Assembly (NCBI GenBank): GCA_948470475.1
Contig: OX419341.1
Span: 5,598,853-5,662,852 of the forward strand
Origin: Galaxea fascicularis
Taxonomy: Eukaryota > Cnidaria > Anthozoa > Scleractinia > Euphylliidae
Reading direction: 5' to 3'
Length of the DNA: 64,000 bases
The notes under the pieces are model-generated. The model ran no database searches and was not told the origin of the DNA. It saw nothing but the letters and a program-made list of their open reading frames with translations. The position numbers and the translations under genes are program-made. Every line of letters starts with the position of its first letter. The stretch's first letter is position 1. Of this stretch, positions 53,201 through 63,200 are shown in pieces.

Positions 53201-54708
53201 GCGACCGCGAGAGACGAGAGGTAATCAGTGACCCGTTTCTCGAAAGTCCCGTAAACGTTTGGGGTGCGAAAAGCCATTTCTAAAACTGCGATTCGTTTAT
53301 TCTAAAAAGCAGGTTTTTTACTATGATTTCAAGATACGAAAACGCAAATTTGTTGCAAACTTTTATGCCTGGAAGCGTCTTCGCTTTTAAGATATGAAGG
53401 AAATTATGGCACCCGAAATGCGCCCGAAAAGTTTCGGGGGTTTCGAGAAACGCGCGCCTGGGACGCATTATTTCGGAAACTTTATTCCTCTTGTTTTTCT
53501 ATTTTTTCCCCTTTTTTTTTTTTTTGAAGTTTATGTAACTTACATTAAGTTATATGCTTCTGTTTTGGCTGATGCTGTTTGGTTGTGTGTTCTTGGGGTG
53601 GACTCAGTTAACAGTTAAGATAGTTTTATCGTGTTTTTCCACGGTAGGTGCTGGTTTGACTTGATGTCGGTTGCATGATTTTCGGGGTAGAGCACCGTTT
53701 TGTACATACTGGTTTCCGAGTTGTGGTTGATTTATAGTGAGTAGTTTTCTTTTGTTCCGGTAAAAAAAATTCCAAATTGATCAACTACCTTTGCTACTAC
53801 AGGAACGATCATCGCGCAAAGACAGAGACAAATCCAAAGAGCAACGTGAAAAGTAAGTGTCGTGTTTCTGCAACAGATGTTTCTTCGTTAGTCAATTGCC
53901 GACTTCAGTTCACAGCCCATCAATATACTGCGATTTAGACATTTTAGTTGAATTGATGGGTACAACACTCAACTGTGGCCTCGCAGTTGAGGGCAGCCGT
54001 AGAGTACAAGTTAATTCTTCTTATTCATTCTGTTGAAGAAAGTTGATAGTGCGAGCTATCAGGACGCCAGACTGAAACGAGGAGAGGAGAAACAGTCGCT
54101 CTCGGCTGACTCTGTACTGATTTCGGCTTTTTTCGCGCACTATCTGGTCTATTCAGAGAAAAACTCCTTACGGACTTAAAAGTTCTTAGAATTTTGACTA
54201 TTTCAATTAAAGGTTTCTAACCTGTACTTGCTTTGAAGTGGTGTTAACATTCCATTCTGTGAAGTTAATTTTGAAAGCTACCAGGTAGCTCTCTTTTGTG
54301 TTTGAGCAATTGTCCTATATTATGAATGATATACACAAATATCTCCCTCAGGGTCGGTGAATAGCGGTGGATATATACCGAGACACGAAGTTTTAGTATT
54401 TACCAAATCAACTGGGTAAAAAATGAAAGACGTCTTTGAAGAGCGTTGTTTACGTTTTCAGTGACACTGTGTACAAATAATTTGGGTGCATAAGTGCCTT
54501 TCTATGAGTTTGTCGCAAATTCCGTGCGAAAATAATTTTCTACCTACCAGTAAACACGGACAAGCCAAATTTTGTCGCCCTCTTTGGTATTTGCTGGTAC
54601 AGCCGCTTCATGCATTTATCACTAAAATTTCGTCTTCAAAAGGTTCTCCAAGCGAGATGCCATTTTGACTCCAGTCCCAAAGGATATTCCGAGTTACGTA
54701 AGCCATTA

Positions 54709-54742
<34 letters not shown>

Positions 54743-55244
54743 TAACACTAGAAGTGGTAGTTCTCAGTGACAAACATTGGTGCTGGGTCGGTGGGGCAGT
54801 GGTACACGAAACTTTGGTTTTATCAACAGAGGCATTTTCGTGCTTGATGTTATGATCGTTTCATTCTGTGGTACGGAAATTTTGGCCCAGTGTGCTATGA
54901 ATGCAGATAAGCTCGAAATAGTATGTACCCGAAAAACTCGAAACATTATGTACCCGTTTCTAATACAGGCTTATATACCCATCTCGGGGGTCGTCTGTTC
55001 AATTTCCCCCTTTCCCATTACGACGGATTGTGTCAAGCGTAAACTTGAACCGTTTTCGTCTTGCTATTTTGTGTTTAGGAAAAGACACAGCAAGACTGCG
55101 GGCTCCGAAACCTCCGGTGGTGGGCCTGAAGAGGGAGAACTGGTAACTAGTAAGAAAAAAAGCAGAAGAACACGTGAATCGAAAGAACCAAAGAGCGAAA
55201 ATTCTGAGCCTCGAGAAGAGGGTCAGCGGACTCCCACACCATGA
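31754..55244 (+). CDS. FIP1L1: FIP1L1, pre-mRNA 3'-end processing factor FIP1, complete, 16 exons
   Basis: CPSF subunit that binds U-rich RNA and poly(A) polymerase during cleavage and polyadenylation. Exons: 31754-31793, 32529-32556, 33881-33974, 34363-34454, 34565-34752, 35085-35197, 35340-35379, 35637-35717, 36342-36458, 37228-37557, 38313-38436, 38764-38807, 52457-52703, 53112-53220, 53803-53852, 55079-55244 (TGA). All phases agree and give 620 aa (human 594). Order: acidic N terminus with EKFLYGG; a run of 12 Asp (58-69) followed by VTIGEI; the conserved Fip1 motif at about 130-175 ([20 protein letters not shown]); the IDVIG segment; a Pro/Gly/Met-rich stretch (265-374); an RG-rich patch (RGRGRGR); an Arg-Asp/Arg-Glu-rich tail (about 490-566); and a Lys/Glu-rich end. 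Intron 12 is 13.6 kb and holds a GPCR gene on the same strand. Confidence 0.96.
33016..33180. repeat. Interspersed inverted-end repeat, copy 2
   Basis: Begins AAGGCTGTGGTCTAAG and ends CACAGCCCTGG; relative of 21105-21275. In FIP1L1 intron 2. Confidence 0.65.
37033..37156. repeat. Interspersed repeat, copy 2 of 2
   Basis: Matches 3334-3459 nearly throughout, including CTACTTTGATATAAAACC and GACTTCACTACAGCAACTTG. In FIP1L1 intron 9, ending about 70 bp before the proline-rich exon. Confidence 0.7.
37939..38149. mobile_element. MITE-like element with CCTTTAAGCCC-type ends
   Basis: The left end CCTTAACCTTTAAGCCCTGA is roughly the complement of the right end, AGGGATTAAAGGGTT. It belongs to the same loose family as 56330-56496. 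More decayed relatives, sharing CTAGAAAGGAGAATTA and CTTGGGAGTTAAA, are at about 37590-37780, 42168-42315 and 49250-49360. Confidence 0.6.
38983..39262 (-). mobile_element. tRNA-derived SINE, copy 1
   Basis: Read on the minus strand, the right end is tRNA-like: an A-box (TGGCTCAGTGGTAGAGC) followed by a degenerate B-box (GGTTCCAGCCC). The body contains TAGACTTTCTAGTCTTCTC-type sequence and ends near CCTAGTGCTGAC. A close second copy is at 57804-58070. Located just after FIP1L1 exon 12. Confidence 0.85.
39263..41262. other. FIP1L1 intron 12, repetitive stretch
   Basis: Mostly non-coding. 39640-40020 is rich in CGTTTTCA/TGAAAACG motifs typical of a decayed inverted-repeat element. No exon was recognised. 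Confidence 0.45.
40414..40710. repeat. Degenerate tandem repeat, unit about 135-140 bp
   Basis: The phrases GCTTATCA..TGAAAT / ATCAATCAAATCGTTACAAA / CCAATGAAATCGTTACAAA and AATGTTGAAAAA recur at about 40414, 40546 and 40687, giving two full units and part of a third. Non-coding, in FIP1L1 intron 12. Confidence 0.7.
41263..41617 (+). mobile_element. MITE-like element with CAGGGTTGCCAC ends, copy 2
   Basis: Perfect 12-bp terminal inverted repeats, CAGGGTTGCCAC and GTGGCAACCCTG. It is related to 7041-7381 in the opposite orientation. CAGGG ends fit hAT-type non-autonomous elements. An 8-bp target duplication is not evident. An internal near-perfect palindrome at about 41461-41500 is built on AGCCAGAGAAATCA. 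Confidence 0.75.
41618..47091. other. FIP1L1 intron 12, upstream of the nested GPCR
   Basis: No gene recognised. It contains one decayed MITE relative (42168-42315) and short AAT-type microsatellites (about 42750-42770). The last several hundred bases must include the GPCR promoter and 5' UTR, but no core element was identified. Confidence 0.4.
47092..48240 (+). CDS. Single-exon rhodopsin-family (class A) GPCR nested in a FIP1L1 intron
   Basis: 382 aa with seven hydrophobic segments. Landmarks: N-glycosylation sites at N2, N9 and N18; TM1 GN (N53); TM2 LAISD (D81); C108 before TM3 and C185 in the second extracellular loop, able to form the usual disulfide; W159 in TM4; P210 in TM5; a Ser/Arg-rich third loop (about 234-256); P276 in TM6 (MLPYN); NPLIY in TM7 (313-317); and helix 8 with EEFRRAF. 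The DRY motif is FRY (132-134), keeping Arg133 but replacing the Asp. The C-terminal tail is Ser/Arg-rich. General layout suggests a peptide or amine receptor of the expanded cnidarian set; the ligand cannot be told. Transcribed in the same direction as its host gene. Confidence 0.92.
   Translation: MNFTATPDNFSSVDVNGNLSAQEPFQFYIEPFPAQLIRFILDAFIFVVGVLGNGLVCVVVIKENLLRSLAYCLIFNLAISDLGVILFSLPFAVLRTEDIRWPFGEFGCKVLYPLSDIFHGVSIASITAIAVFRYRGIISGRGMSHKDAVKKAKIVIALIWVLSFVLFVLPLFFSMAYGEHRGKPYCFPKFSSALYYKLYQAETVLLTYLLPLAVILFTYLRIRGRLQESIALHMQIRRESCSPSSSDARSRRASERNYKALKVLAPVVVVFAVTMLPYNVFRAIDVFVDTTQFVYLLLFFKICVLFFVCNSSANPLIYALFSEEFRRAFKWHMKHCSLSKNRSRLLSFSEKVNSFRRGRSLFTRTTSARKDRPSSSNSDVFV
48241..52456. other. 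FIP1L1 intron 12, downstream of the GPCR
   Basis: AT-rich non-coding sequence with a decayed repeat relative near 49250-49360 and a C-rich run at about 51480-51505. The first part is presumably GPCR 3' UTR. No exon recognised. Confidence 0.4.
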
Positions 55245-56329
55245 ACACGTGATCCACGTCACTGTGAGATGTAGCGACGAACGATCGCTGTGTGCCCTGT
55301 GCGAGAGAACAACCATTTCACGTCACTTCCTTTATTGTTTTGGACCCATATTAAAGCATTACAGCATGCTTCTGTTTTTGCCTCTTCAACACAGAATGAC
55401 GCGCGAGCTTGGACTTTGTGCTGTTTCTGTGAAAACACTTATTTGAAAGTGGTAAAAAACAGTATGGAACTTGGTTTTGCCAAGCGATTTCCAACGGTAA
55501 GGCTTAAGGTACAATTCACTGAAGTAAAACAGTTCTCTCTTGTAGCTTCTGCCCGTGACCAATGGACTTCTTCCCTTATCTACACGTTTGTGGCGCAGTT
55601 CTGTAAATAATCTCCCTTTATAGAAACAATTTCTAAGCACTCAACGTAATTGTTCACTCTCGGACGTTCACGTGTTCCCGGGGCACGATCAAGTTTATCA
55701 GGAATAACCATTAATTTCGAATCCGTTTTAACGAACAAATTAACGAATGTAAATCCAAAAGTACTTTGAGCTTAACTAATGACATTTGACTTCCACCTGA
55801 CACCCTGGAATAGTCGTAATTGTTTCTCTGTTTCGTATTTCTCATTTCGTAATGTTCAAGCACTGGAGTGTAAAAACAAATAACACTTTTTTACTCTCAA
55901 ACAATGTAAGTTGTACATTAAAAGTGCACAACTCAAAAGTGATGAACTTGCTGTTGTTGTTTTTGTCGTGCTTCCTGAACTGCATGCTCATTTGTTAAGA
56001 AGAAGACGAGGACGACGAAGGAATTTATCATACCCCCTACGCTCACAAGTCAGTACACACTTGCAAATCTCAGGGTAAGATCAACCTTAACTTCGAAAAA
56101 CCTTTTAGAAATGGATCACAGTGTAAATTAATTCATGACTGGATTTTACGGGGCTTCAAAGTTCTAGTAACGCTGCCTTGCACTTAGTGGGAACTGTGAA
56201 GGGGACTGCTTCTCCGGATTAATCGGGTAGTCCATGGGCAAATGAAAGGAAAAACTGAATTTGTACGCTCTGAAAAGACATCTTTTTATTAAGCAATATG
56301 CTTATTAATGAATACTGAATCCACTATTA
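55245..56329. other. FIP1L1 3' UTR and downstream sequence
   Basis: Follows the FIP1L1 stop codon. ATTAAA at 55351 is a possible poly(A) signal, but I cannot place the cleavage site. No gene recognised. Confidence 0.4.
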
Positions 56330-56496
56330 CCCTTTAACCCCTGAGAGTGACCAATGCTAAATTTCTCCATATGATAACACTGCTCAAACATTAAGGTTAT
56401 GAGAAACAGGAAGTGATCAACAAGTAAATTCTCCTCATCATATACCGTAGAAATTGTATAGAGGTCAGTTTGTTGATATTAGAGTTAAAAGGGTTA
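56330..56496. mobile_element. 167-bp MITE with CCCTTTAACCCC-type ends
   Basis: The left end CCCTTTAACCCCTGAGAGTG pairs with the right end AGTTAAAAGGGTT. Internal sequence includes AATGCTAAATTTCTCC. Same family as 37939-38149. Confidence 0.7.
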
Positions 56497-56727
56497 AGAT
56501 TCCATGAAGAGTTGAGTTTGACCCATGGATTCAGGTTTGCGAATACAGCTACAATACTAAACATTTTATTCTGGCTGTTATTGAAATCTATTTTATAGAC
56601 TTGTTTTTGTTACTGTTCAGCTTAACATGTTTTTGCTACTGGTGGATGACAGAATATATGGCCGGATAAAAATATCTCAATTTACTGTCTAATTTTTCGA
56701 CCGCCTTTGGCATGGAAAAGTAGTACA

Positions 56728-57185
56728 CAGGGGCGTAGCTACCCAGGCGCACGGACACACGGACGCACGTGCGTACCAAAAAAAGTTATAAACAAAACAG
56801 TAATAATGAAAAAGGAGACTGAAAACGTTGTGGTCTCCTCGTTTAATAGCCTTGGATCGGCCTGTCTTGGCAGGAGGCTATTGATTTGCTACGCTTAACC
56901 TCGGAGAGAAGTGTGTAGAAGTCATTTTATTACCACTGGCGAAGACATGCACATACCATTTGATGAATTCAAATGTCATTCCCAGATTTGGTAGAAACAC
57001 TGGACTTCGATAACCCAAATTAAAAAGTGAAAACAATTGTCATGCGAAATTTGGGAAAACAAACAAAGTGTATCATGGAAATATGGACTTGGTGAATCAG
57101 GGCACGTGAAAAAGATTTGAAACTTGTCGGGTAAGAGGGATTTGGAAAACTGCGTACCTCTGGAAAAATTCTGGCTACGCCCTTG
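56728..57185. mobile_element. 458-bp element with CAGGGGCGTAGC-type ends
   Basis: Begins CAGGGGCGTAGCTACC and ends TTCTGGCTACGCCCTTG, near-complementary hAT-like termini. The interior has no transposase. The 8-bp flanking duplication expected for hAT is not clear. Non-autonomous or decayed. Confidence 0.65.
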
Positions 57186-57803
57186 GTACATAGTAAACAG
57201 AAACTATAATAAGGGAGCAAGTAACTTGCACAGGACTCCAGGCGAGAGATTCACAGCTCTGAAGTCTTGATGTTTCTCATCTTTAATTGTTTCTGTGGAA
57301 TACAAAAAGGACAATCGTAATTTTTACTTGTGGTGAGTTTGAAACATTTTTAGTTGAAGTAAGGAGAAAGTTTTTCGAAGTTGGTAATCTCAAGAACCAC
57401 AACGAGATCTGTGATCTTGGGTTAATTCTTGGCGAGATGAATATGTTTTTATTTATACCTTACCAGCTGTAACTGCTGATGTAATCACTTGGAACAAGGA
57501 CCACGCAAATTAAAAAAAAAAAAAACATTTCTGGGAAGGGGTAGTTTTTACAATCCCAATTATTCTGCTGGTCTCTACAGCAAAACAATTGCTGATGTCT
57601 GTGATTTCTAATACTTCACTCGAAGGAAGAATCGTGGCTTCCTATTTCACGAGTTCTTAACAGTCTGATGGCACAAGACTTTATTTTACTTTACTTTACT
57701 TTACGTATTTTTAGGACAAATCAGTCCAGGGGAAAGGTGCGAAACAGGCTATATACAGCCCTTAATGAAGCACCAACCCATGAAACACACTGAAATAGAA
57801 TAG

Positions 57804-58070
57804 GTCAGCACTAGGGGTGGTCACAGCCAGGGTTCGTTACGTCCCTAGTGGTTCTTTAACGTCCCACAGAATTAATTGTGGAGAGTTGTGAGACGGGACC
57901 TCCGGTTTATCGTCCTTATCCGTGAAGACTTGAAAGTCTAACTATTTGCAGATGTCATTGCAAAGGAAGCACTTTCTCCTCAGTTATTTAAAGACCCTGA
58001 GTGTTGGTCCGGCCGGGGATTTGAACCCACGACCTCCCGCACGGTAGTCCGGCGCTCTACCAACTGAGAC
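57804..58070 (-). mobile_element. tRNA-derived SINE, copy 2
   Basis: On the minus strand the head reads CTCAGTTGGTAGAGCGCCGG (A-box region) and then GGTTCAAATCC (B-box); the body matches 38983-39262. The B-box is better preserved than in copy 1. Confidence 0.87.
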
Positions 58071-58488
58071 TGACATATGACATCACTATGTATTGATATT
58101 ATACCGGTTTTGTATCAGTTTTGAAAAAACTAATGTTAATTATCGTTTCGAAACATAAGAAGGCAAACAATGCCGAGGATGATGTCTGAGGCTAAGAATG
58201 GCTCATAATTTAAGACCTGTGAGGTTCAAAGGAGGGACGAAAGGTAAGCGCCTATAAAAAGCCGGAACATGGCGTTCAAAGGGTAAGAGGAGGGGGAGGG
58301 GTGATTCGGGCGGGCGCTTCTCTCTCTCCTTAATTCTTCACTAGCGGTGTATGTAGACTTGTCACAAGTCGATCTTATTTCTTGAGCGACGGAGTCGCGA
58401 GGGCGAGCGCGAGCGACGTAAGTAACCCAAGAATTATTGGAAAGGACTTTTAGAAAGTCTACGGTGTATGTAACTTGCTGTCGCAGCC

Positions 58489-58507
58489 ATGGCTGGGGTC
58501 ACCCGCG
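58489..58507 (+). other. Possible first coding exon of an unidentified plus-strand gene
   Basis: CGCAGCCATGG is a strong start context. It opens ATGGCTGGGGTCACCCGCG and is followed at once by a consensus donor, GTGAGT. It would encode MAGVTR plus one base. No matching downstream exon was found in the window, so this is only a candidate. Confidence 0.2.
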
Positions 58508-59963
58508 GTGAGTAAATCAATTGATAAATGTTCACGAAGCCGTAAAGTTAGAACTATTATGCCATACCTTTACCTATCAATCCTCGTTCTTGCTAAGAAG
58601 GGGTTTCTTTTCATCGCTTGTGGTGCTCTGAAACGAGGGTGAAAATTGTTAGTTTTGAAAACACCGCTCATAAACTGAAATTGCTAAGCGGGGTACTTGT
58701 GCGTTAGTTTGAGCCACTGTCTGTGTACGGCACGGTTTGCATCGCTACGCAACGCTGCCCTGTAACTCTTTGGAAGTCACAAAAATAAGGGCAACATATG
58801 TTGAGAGTATAAAGTTATTGAAACTCTTTTTGTACTACACTCTAGAGGCCGAGATGGTAAAATACATGAGGGTAAATATAACGTAAACAGTTTGATTTTC
58901 TTAGAGAGTATGGAGTTGCTCAAACTCTTATCACACTATTCTAAATGATGAGAAGGTGAATTACAATGGTTTTAAAATTGCATTTACTTTCTCAATTAAT
59001 TATTTGAACGGCAAAAACACTACCAGGAATTCGTGGGATGAGCTAATTCTGCTTCTTGATGCCAGGATGCCAGGGTACGATTTTTTTATTTTAGGGATGT
59101 GGGTAAGGGGGAGGGGGGAAGAAGATGGAAGAGAAGGGAGGGAATGTTGTAATGGAAGGGAAAGGCTGAAAAGCCGACCGTGAAGATTGCAAAGTAGCAA
59201 AGTACCTGAAACATCCCCTCGCGGCCTCTCAGTCATATGATAATGAAAAAATAAAACCAGCTCATTTGAACGTGCCACGCGATAAGACTGGTGGTCCTAT
59301 AGTTGGGTGGGATCTGTTCATGTTAGGCTTTGACCATTAGTGTAAGGTGTTGGTTTGTACAGAAAAGCTAAACAAAAAGTGATCGTAACCAGGAGGGGGT
59401 AAATCATTCTTGCTTTTGTTGATGCCCCATGATGCACGATAAACTCTTTCCGGGGAAAATCAGGACTTTTCTATGTTTTACGGAACCGTTCCTTTGGTTC
59501 AGGAAAGCTATAATTAATGAAGAAGAACGATTACCCTTGAGAAATGACCAACTGACCGCTTAATACAGGTTTACTGATTTATACAGGTTTGACCAACCTA
59601 AAGACTAGTTAATCAAAACAAAGAAGATAGTGACAAAGTGAAGAATCTATCCCCTGACATGACAAATTGGCCTCAAAGCGTTTTCTACTCTTCTTATGTC
59701 GAAAGAAAAGAGATAAAGACCATTGACGCCATGCGCAATGTATCTGGTGCATTAGTATGGTTCATTTTAACAAAGTGGCCGTTTAATAGAGGTGAGGACA
59801 AAAGAAAATAACTCGTTGGGACCTCGGAAAAGGTGACTGCGACCGCTAATAGAGGTGAACGCTTAGTACAGGACACTTAAGCAATTAAGGGAGACGATTT
59901 TCGGGACTCTGGTAAGTGACCGTTAAATGGATGGTGACCGCTTAACCCTTAAAACCCTACGAA
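58508..59963. other. Intergenic, no gene recognised
   Basis: No coding similarity on either strand. It could contain a terminal exon for the scavenger receptor cytoplasmic tail, which I was unable to identify. Confidence 0.4.
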
Positions 59964-60148
59964 TGATCAGCATCAAATTTCTCCTTGTAATATCGAGACT
60001 TTATAAATCAGAGTGGTTACGAGAATTAAGGACGGGATCACACAAGATGAGTTTGCTTGATTTCTTAACAATTTCTTCCTTGTACTTCGATAGGAAATGT
60101 GTTGGGTCAACAAATGAGAATTTAAATTTTGATCTTAGCGTTTAAATG
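59964..60148. repeat. Interspersed repeat with GATCAGCATCAAATTTCTCC core, copy 2
   Basis: Close relative of 8707-8901, with flanks AACCCTTAAAACCCTA and GCGTTTAAATGG suggesting inverted ends. Lies just downstream of the last recognised scavenger-receptor exon. Confidence 0.7.
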
Positions 60149-60247
60149 GTCAATACAGGTTCGATTGTACAAAGTTTTGCAGTGCAAAGGAAGTGTCGAA
60201 AGGGGCAGAAACGTAGACCCCTGTATGGATTAAAATATTAGATTTAC

Positions 60248-63200
60248 CTCTCCTGAAGAGACCGTCATAAAAACCAATACAACGGCAGCGAGTATGAACA
60301 GGAGACCCAATGCGATTAGAAAATACTGAACCACTTTGCTTGCCACGAGGGCGCCGTACACCTTGGAGCGGAACTCTTTTGCTTTCTCTTCACTGATCAC
60401 TGCACTCTGAAACAGAATGTTTGAATCCTGGCTTTATACATTAGGTAGGATGCGAAAAAAGGGCTTTGGACAATCCATATATGGTATTTCAAGTTATTTA
60501 TGACGGCTACATTGCCCAGTATCTAGTGTCTAATATCTACATCGTTATTTCGGCGCGGTGAATCTGTTCGGCTTGCGTCATCCGAGCAAATACGCCACCC
60601 GAACGAATTGTACGTCATCCAGTTAAAGTGCCCACCATAATTTACACATCTCTCAAAGAAGGTTTGAAGAAAAGTAAAAGCCATTTGCCCAAAACACGAT
60701 TTATAAGTGAAACTACAGAACATTCAAATTTGCCGCCATTTTGGCTCACCATTCGCCTTAGTCTTCTCTCGATTCTTCTCGGTCACAATAGTGCTGTGAC
60801 GTAGGTTAAGGAACACGTGGGTTTGACTTCAAGTAAACAAGGTGAGTTTTCAGTTCTGTGAGCATCACCTTTATTACGTGAAACGCCAGAAAGATGCGTC
60901 GCGGCGAGATGCAGCAACATTTCTTATCCCGAGAAGGGAACAGGTACGCACAAGATTCACATGACGTCACATCCCTCTGGTTGTGGGCCTGTCGGTCTTC
61001 TTAATCAGCGGCGGAGGAGTATCGCAAAAATATACAACTTTCAAAAATTGTTAAAAAAAAAATCGGGTTTTAAGCAAATGCGAAGAACATCTTAAGGTAA
61101 CCTGTACACTATGTTGACAAAGTGAAAAAATTGTGTTATGAGCACTTAAAGGAAAAAATGGAAATGTTTGTTTGCTTGATGGTTTGCCCTGCAACTACCC
61201 AAGAAGTTGTAACCGCCTAACAATTGAAGTTCGACGAATTGGACGTAAGGTGCTTGCAGGCTAAATTGACTGAGGGAGGGGATGGTGGTGGTGCTAAGGA
61301 GGCACCAGGGGACGGCCTAGTTGGGTTGCAAATATTGATTTCAAAGTAGGCTGCCGATTTAAGCACTGGACCACAAATTTCTATGGTTTATAGGCTGATT
61401 AACCACGCGAGATGTCGGGAGAACACGAGAAAAATTCGTAAATCACGAATTACGAATTCTTCGAGTGTTCCTCCAACATCTCAAGTGGATTATCATGCCG
61501 GTAAACCATAGAAAATTGTGGTCTATTGCTTTTATATAATAATTCAGAAAACGCACGAAATTGCCATGAGTTTATTAGCACAATAAACCATAGCTGATTG
61601 ACCAATCAGAGCGTTGATTTGGTTATTATATAAAAAAATGTATTTTTTTTTCAATTATAAAGCAACTTACCTCGTTAACGAACATAACAGGAAGAAAAAC
61701 TGGTTTAAATTTTCCAACTGTCTGCCTGTGACGAATGGAGGAAGACAAAAACAACTGTTAACTTAGTAAAAGAAAGGGTATGAGAATATACTTCAATCAG
61801 AATTGAATAGAGTACAAAACACTACTGTATAAAGATGCGAAAGTTATAGTATATGTTGCGTTGATGGATGCATATCTATCAAAAGGTAATTTCATATTAT
61901 GCTGTGCCAGGAGCGACCTGGTTAATAGGCGCTGAGTAGTAATGATGGGAGGTGGAGTGATGCACGCGAGGAGAGAAGATTTGGACGTCGCGCGGCTTCC
62001 TCGCGCTAACTCGCGTACAATTTTCTGCAGCCCCTGCTCATTGGCCGTGCCGTGAAGTCTTCAAATGTGACCACTCAAATGAAAGTGGCCCTACTCCAAC
62101 TGTCTGAATCAATGGTTTATACTGCATAGTGAAATATGATCGTAATATATTTATTTTTCCTTTCTAGCTTTAGTACTCTGACACTCTTTGTTTTGGAGCT
62201 GAGGCTAAACATTGAACTTCTTCTTTTTTTTTTGTAAATTATATTTGAGGCTGAAAACGTTTTTAATAATGTTCATATGGCATAATATTACAATAAATCA
62301 ATGAGGACTTGACCAAGAAACCTCAAGTTGCTTGTCACATGCTTGTGCGTCTTGCTGTGATGACAAGAACAAGATGTCGCGCCAACCAACTCTTGGTAAA
62401 TTTGGTTTTAGAAAAAGCATTGAACACAGAGGTTCACAACGCAACAAAAACGAATGAGCAATATAAAGACGTTCTTACTGACCCTCAGCCTGAGTATGCT
62501 CCTAGCATGTTCTTAAACTTTTGGCTAATCTCAGCCTCAACGTTTATACCAAAAAAGGTTCTCGGTACAAAAAAGAGAATGTAGTTGAAAGATTGAAGCT
62601 GGGTTAAATGACTTGGTTCAGTACAACACGCAGACACTTTGTCCCTCACTTTATCGTATCCACTGATTGTAGAGCCACGTTGATCTGCACTCTTCTGGCA
62701 ACTCTCATGACAATTCCAGTGGTCTGATAGTTAAAAAAAGAAACCATTGGTTCCGATAAGCCTGCCTTAATCAACCTCATTCTCAGGGTGAAGAACAGAG
62801 ACCCTGGGGGCGAGGTCGTTTCTCTGTCTCTATGACCTCGCTTTGGCTACAATGACATTACGCATGGTACCAAGACGACCCCACACGTGGCACTGACCTG
62901 GGCACCAAGTGGGAAAAGGAAATGAGGACGGCCGAGGGAAATGATAAACAATAGAAAGAGAACCGCTGAGATGGGCTTAACATCATGGCAGCTGCGGCCA
63001 GGAACAGAGCGTGGAAGCAATTCTTGCCCTATTCCCCATCTGAGGGAAGGGAACTAAACTGCCTGACAGCCCCTTTAAATATCGTTCCTCTAGGAACGTT
63101 ACGCTAAAAATTATTTAAGAAATTGCGTTACTTCCGATTATTACCAAATTTGGCGCACAGAAAGTCCATAGATTTAGCCATTTACCGGCTCGCCAATTTT

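Noticed and set aside
56001..56075. Acidic exon-like stretch (EEDEDDEG...) after the FIP1L1 stop
   Set aside because: The upstream acceptor is weak, and FIP1L1 already ends in a well-matched Lys/Glu-rich terminal exon. In the phase needed to follow exon 15 it reads a different, Arg-rich peptide with a quick stop.
60894..60945. Exon-like ATG frame MRRGEMQQHFL... followed by GTACGC
   Set aside because: The donor is weak, no partner exons were found and there is no family similarity.
62309..62584. 91-codon plus-strand frame inside a scavenger receptor intron
   Set aside because: No recognisable domain, no convincing splice sites; treated as chance or a relic.
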